Part shown: positions 7,401-9,817 of the stretch, piece after piece | How the letters are laid out: the number at the start of each line of letters is the position of its first letter | Numbering within the stretch: position 1 is the stretch's first letter | Assembly: GCA_030147425.1 (NCBI GenBank) | Contig: JASKZW010000137.1 | Location: 1-9,817, forward strand | Direction: 5' to 3' | Length of the DNA: 9,817 nt | From: Tissierellales bacterium | GTDB lineage: Bacteria; Bacillota_A; Clostridia; Tissierellales; JASKZW01 | Position numbers and translations under genes: made by a program | Notes under the pieces: model-generated | Databases searched by the model: none | What the model was told of the DNA's origin: nothing | What the model saw: only the letters and a program-made list of their open reading frames with translations

Positions 7401-8546
7401 CTAATCTTCTAATATACTATCATCTTCTATATTAATATCTTCTTCAAATTCTGGTAATTTATCTTCTTCTAAAGAAAAATCTTCATCTTCTTCCTCTATT
7501 CCTAAATCTTCTTCCTCATACTGGCTTTCACTTTTTATATCTATTCTCCAGTTTGTTAATTTAGCTGCTAATCTAGCATTTTGTCCTTCCTTACCTATAG
7601 CTAAAGATAGTTGATAATCTGGCACAACAACAACAGCTGAGTTCTCTGATTCAGTTACTTCTACACTTATTACATCTGAAGGACTTAAACTATTAGCAAT
7701 AAATTTCTCAGGTTCCTTTTCCCAAACTATAATATCTACTTTTTCCCCATTTAATTCATCTACTATTGTTTTTACCCTATTACCATTTAAACCTACACAC
7801 GCACCTACTGGATCTATATTCTCATCCTTAGATGCAACTGCAATCTTAGTTCTAGAACCTGCTTCCCTTGAAATTGCATGTAATTCAACAATTCCTTCCT
7901 GAATTTCTGGTACTTCTAATTCAAATAGTCTCTTTACTAAACCTGGATGAGATCTAGATAATATTATCTGAGGGCCTTTTGGTGTCTTTTTAACCTCTAA
8001 AATATAAACCTTTATCCTATCACCTTGATTATATTCTTCAGTTTCTATCTGTTCATTCAAAGGTAATATACCTTCAACCTTACCTAAGTCTATAAATATA
8101 TTTGATCTATTAGCCCTTTGGATTGTTCCTGTTATAAGTTCATTTTCCCTATCAATAAATTCATTGTATATTACATCTCTTTCCGCATCCTTTATCCTTT
8201 GTATTACAACTTGCTTGGCTGTTTGAGCTGCAATTCTTCCAAAGTTCTTAGGAGTTATCTCTATATTAACTATATCTCCAATTTCATAGCTTGGCCTTAT
8301 CTTTAAGGCATCTTCTAAAGAAATTTCTAATAGCTCATCTTCAACCTCTCCTACAACCTCTTGTTGTGCAAAAACCTTTATACTACCTGTTAACCTATCT
8401 ATATCTACAACAACATTTTGTGATGACCCAAAATTTTTCCTATAACTTGATATTAAAGCTGATTCTAATGCATCAAATATAACTTCCTTACTTATTCCTT
8501 TTTCTTCTTCTATTTCATTAAGGGCACTTATAAAATCTGGATTCAT
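7401..8546 (-). CDS. nusA: Transcription termination/antitermination factor NusA
   Basis: NusA binds RNA polymerase and nascent RNA, enhancing pausing and intrinsic termination and taking part in rRNA antitermination. The product is 381 residues, the short Gram-positive form. The N-terminal polymerase-binding domain covers about 1-128, an S1 domain about 134-199 (ITGTIQR to IILSRSHP), KH1 about 200-275 with the GxxG loop in VGLNGNRV (251-258), and KH2 about 285-340 with IGKEGQNA (317-324). After KH2 there is a 39-residue tail (343-381) with 22 Asp or Glu and a single Lys. It replaces the two folded acidic repeats of the E. coli protein; its length makes it worth noting. The ATG at 8546 has a GGAGGGG site and lies 14 bases after rimP. 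A hairpin in the operon leader may make expression self-limiting. Confidence 0.98.
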   Translation of the reverse strand: MNPDFISALNEIEEEKGISKEVIFDALESALISSYRKNFGSSQNVVVDIDRLTGSIKVFAQQEVVGEVEDELLEISLEDALKIRPSYEIGDIVNIEITPKNFGRIAAQTAKQVVIQRIKDAERDVIYNEFIDRENELITGTIQRANRSNIFIDLGKVEGILPLNEQIETEEYNQGDRIKVYILEVKKTPKGPQIILSRSHPGLVKRLFELEVPEIQEGIVELHAISREAGSRTKIAVASKDENIDPVGACVGLNGNRVKTIVDELNGEKVDIIVWEKEPEKFIANSLSPSDVISVEVTESENSAVVVVPDYQLSLAIGKEGQNARLAAKLTNWRIDIKSESQYEEEDLGIEEEDEDFSLEEDKLPEFEEDINIEDDSILED

Positions 8547-8560
8547 TAAATTACCCCTCC

Positions 8561-9013
8561 TTATATTTCTATATGAATCTTTATTAACGATATATCAGAT
8601 TTATCTATACCTATTTCTTCATTATCTTTTACTATATAAACTTTCTCATCATCATAGTTTACTAGTTCACCGATAATTTTCTTCTGTCCATCAATAGGTC
8701 TATATAGGCTTATTTCTATTTTATAACCTATATTCCTATATAAATCCCTATCAGTTTTTAATGGCCTGTCTAAGCCTGGAGAAGAAACTTCTAAGTAATA
8801 AGCTGAATCAATTAAATCCAATTCATCTAACTTATCACCAACTAACTTGCTTACCTCCTGGCAATCATCTATTGTTACACCACCACGTTTTCCTATGAAA
8901 AAACGTAGGTAATTACTGCCTTGCTCGTGAGAATACTCAACATCTACTAAGTCATAGCCTAAGTCTTCTACAATTGGCTCACATTCTTTTTTTATTTTTT
9001 TTATTTTGCTCAA
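8561..9013 (-). CDS. rimP: Ribosome maturation factor RimP
   Basis: RimP binds free 30S subunits and helps incorporate S12 and form the central pseudoknot during 30S assembly. With the start at TTG 9013 the product is 150 residues. The N-terminal alpha/beta domain contains the family pattern VEDLGYDLVDVEY and the LRFFIGKRGGVTIDDCQEVS segment; YYLEVSSPGLDRPLK (roughly residues 76-90) is the most conserved stretch of the family, and a small Sm-like barrel ends the protein. The longest frame begins at GTG 9022, but that codon lies within the GAGGTGG ribosome-binding site (9025-9019), whose best partner is the TTG at 9013; a second TTG at 9016 is less well spaced. It is the first gene of the nusA operon, as in B. 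subtilis, and follows polC after a promoter and a hairpin. Confidence 0.95.
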   Translation of the reverse strand: MSKIKKIKKECEPIVEDLGYDLVDVEYSHEQGSNYLRFFIGKRGGVTIDDCQEVSKLVGDKLDELDLIDSAYYLEVSSPGLDRPLKTDRDLYRNIGYKIEISLYRPIDGQKKIIGELVNYDDEKVYIVKDNEEIGIDKSDISLIKIHIEI

Positions 9014-9018
9014 CAAAA

Positions 9019-9025
9019 CCACCTC
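9019..9025 (-). promoter_or_regulatory. Ribosome-binding site fixing a TTG start for rimP
   Basis: GAGGTGG on the minus strand is followed by 5 bases (TTTTG) and then TTG at 9013. An upstream GTG at 9022 falls inside this site and so is a poor start. The preceding 9 bases hold no other purine-rich match that could serve that GTG. Confidence 0.75.
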
Positions 9026-9066
9026 AAATAATTTTAAATAAATTGAGAGTGGGAAAACCCACTCTC
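9026..9066 (-). terminator. Hairpin with interrupted U-tract in the rimP-nusA leader (polC terminator and possible attenuator)
   Basis: On the minus strand GAGAGTGGG (9066-9058) and CCCACTCTC (9053-9045) form a perfect 9-base-pair stem with a TTTT loop, followed by the tail AATTTATTTAAAATTATTT. It would end polC transcripts, but it also lies downstream of the promoter at 9095-9124 and so within the 5' leader of rimP-nusA. The tail has runs of only two or three U, the pattern of weak intrinsic terminators that depend on NusA. The distance from the hairpin to the rimP start is 31 bases, so the structure leaves the ribosome-binding site free. Confidence 0.75.
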
Positions 9067-9094
9067 GCCATTTCTTTTCTCATATATCATTACG

Positions 9095-9124
9095 ATTATA
9101 TCATAAATTAGAGTATAAAATCAA
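9095..9124 (-). promoter_or_regulatory. Sigma-A promoter of the rimP-nusA-infB operon
   Basis: On the minus strand TTGATT (9124-9119) is followed after 18 bases by a perfect TATAAT (9100-9095), with TGA directly before it giving an extended -10. The predicted start is about 9087-9091. The -35 begins 4 bases past the polC stop. The resulting transcript would carry the hairpin at 9045-9066 after about 20 bases. Confidence 0.8.
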
Positions 9125-9127
9125 ATT

Positions 9128-9817
9128 CTAAAATAAACTCAACTGGTTACTTTCAGGCAGTCCTTTCAAGCAACCCTGCTCTTTTAAAGCTTCTAATACA
9201 ACCTTACCTACCTTAGCTCTTTCTGATATCTCTTCTATAGATAAGAACTCTCCATCCTTACGGGCCTCAACTATATTTCTTGCAGCCCTCTCACCTACAC
9301 CGTCTAAACTTTTTAAAGGCGGAAGTATACCGTCATCTTCAACTATAAACTTATCACTATCTGACCTATATAGGTCTACATTTTTAAACTTAAAGCCTCT
9401 TGCATACATTTCTTGAACAACCTCTAATACAGTAATAAGATTTTTCTCTTTTGCACTAGCATCATTGCCTAAGTCTTCTAGTTCTTTTAATTTTGCATTC
9501 ACTACTTCCTTACCCTTTAATACTAAGTTTGCATCAAAGTCATGAGCCTTAGTTGTAAAGTATGTTGCATAAAAAGCTTCTGGAAAGTGGACCTTACAAT
9601 AAGCTATCCTAAAGGACATGGTTACATAGGCAGCTGCATGGGCCTTAGGGAACATATACTTTATTTTTTTACAAGAATCTATATACCATTCTGGCACATC
9701 TAGGTCCCTCATAGTAGCTTCTTCTTCCTCAGTTATTCCCCTTCCTTTTCTAACCTTTTCCATTATTTTAAAGGCCAACTGCTTATCCATTCCTGCATGT
9801 ATTAAATACAACATAAT
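9128..9817 (-). CDS. polC: DNA polymerase III alpha subunit, Gram-positive type PolC, C-terminal end only
   Basis: PolC is the essential replicative DNA polymerase of low-GC Gram-positive bacteria. Only the last 229 residues lie here; the frame is open to the right edge, so the apparent first Met at 9814 is internal. The segment starts in the late polymerase domain (LAFKIMEKVRKGRG), continues with IKYMFPKAHAAAYVTMSFRIAYCKVHFPEAFYA (split by me only for reference), and has a helix-hairpin-helix-like DNA-binding element around LKSLDGVGERAARNIVEAR. It ends in QLSLF, a textbook match to the beta-clamp binding motif QLxLF, at the very C-terminus as in other PolC proteins. The polymerase catalytic aspartates and the embedded 3'-5' exonuclease lie outside the window. 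The stop is TAG, immediately followed by the promoter of the next operon. Confidence 0.97.
   Translation of the reverse strand: MMLYLIHAGMDKQLAFKIMEKVRKGRGITEEEEATMRDLDVPEWYIDSCKKIKYMFPKAHAAAYVTMSFRIAYCKVHFPEAFYATYFTTKAHDFDANLVLKGKEVVNAKLKELEDLGNDASAKEKNLITVLEVVQEMYARGFKFKNVDLYRSDSDKFIVEDDGILPPLKSLDGVGERAARNIVEARKDGEFLSIEEISERAKVGKVVLEALKEQGCLKGLPESNQLSLF

Noticed and set aside
1..9817. Search for mobile elements, CRISPR repeats, tRNA or rRNA genes and defence systems
   Set aside because: Genes are packed in a conserved housekeeping order with no direct repeat arrays, transposase, or foreign composition; nothing supports such a call.

Overview
The window is AT-rich chromosomal DNA from a low-GC Gram-positive bacterium (Firmicutes, most likely Clostridia or Tissierellia; genus not resolvable by eye). 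The grounds are a Gram-positive type PolC ending in a clamp-binding motif, the order rimP-nusA-ylxR-infB-rbfA-nrnA-truB-ribF-rpsO-pnp, strong GGAGG ribosome-binding sites, and TTG start codons. All ten complete or partial downstream genes and polC lie on the minus strand, so transcription runs from high to low coordinates. No mobile element, CRISPR array, rRNA or tRNA is visible, and no stretch over about 125 bases lacks a gene.

Reading in the direction of transcription: the C-terminal end of polC (cut by the right edge) is followed by a 114-base gap. That gap carries a good sigma-A promoter and, downstream of it, a GC-rich hairpin with an interrupted U-tract just before rimP. Then come rimP, nusA, ylxR (rnpM), infB, rbfA, nrnA, truB and ribF, with gaps of 4 to 28 bases and one 8-base overlap; this is a single transcription, translation-initiation and ribosome-maturation operon. 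The usual L7Ae-like gene ylxQ between ylxR and infB is absent. Five bases after ribF a second sigma-A promoter drives rpsO, whose roughly 80-base leader can fold into a hairpin whose loop pairs with the rpsO ribosome-binding site, as expected for S15 autoregulation. A perfect GC-rich palindrome separates rpsO from pnp, which is cut by the left edge in its second RNase PH domain.

The genes join RNA synthesis (NusA), 30S assembly (RimP, RbfA, S15), initiation (IF2), RNA modification and processing (TruB, YlxR/RnpM), and RNA decay down to the last dinucleotides (PNPase, NrnA), with RibF supplying FMN and FAD. The coding content is conserved housekeeping. The less ordinary material is in the non-coding gaps: the rimP and pnp leaders carry closely similar hairpin plus AU-tract modules, which may be NusA-sensitive attenuators, and the rpsO leader looks like a pseudoknot-type S15 regulator. 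Start codons were moved for rimP, infB, ribF and nrnA because the longest open frame runs back into or past the ribosome-binding site.
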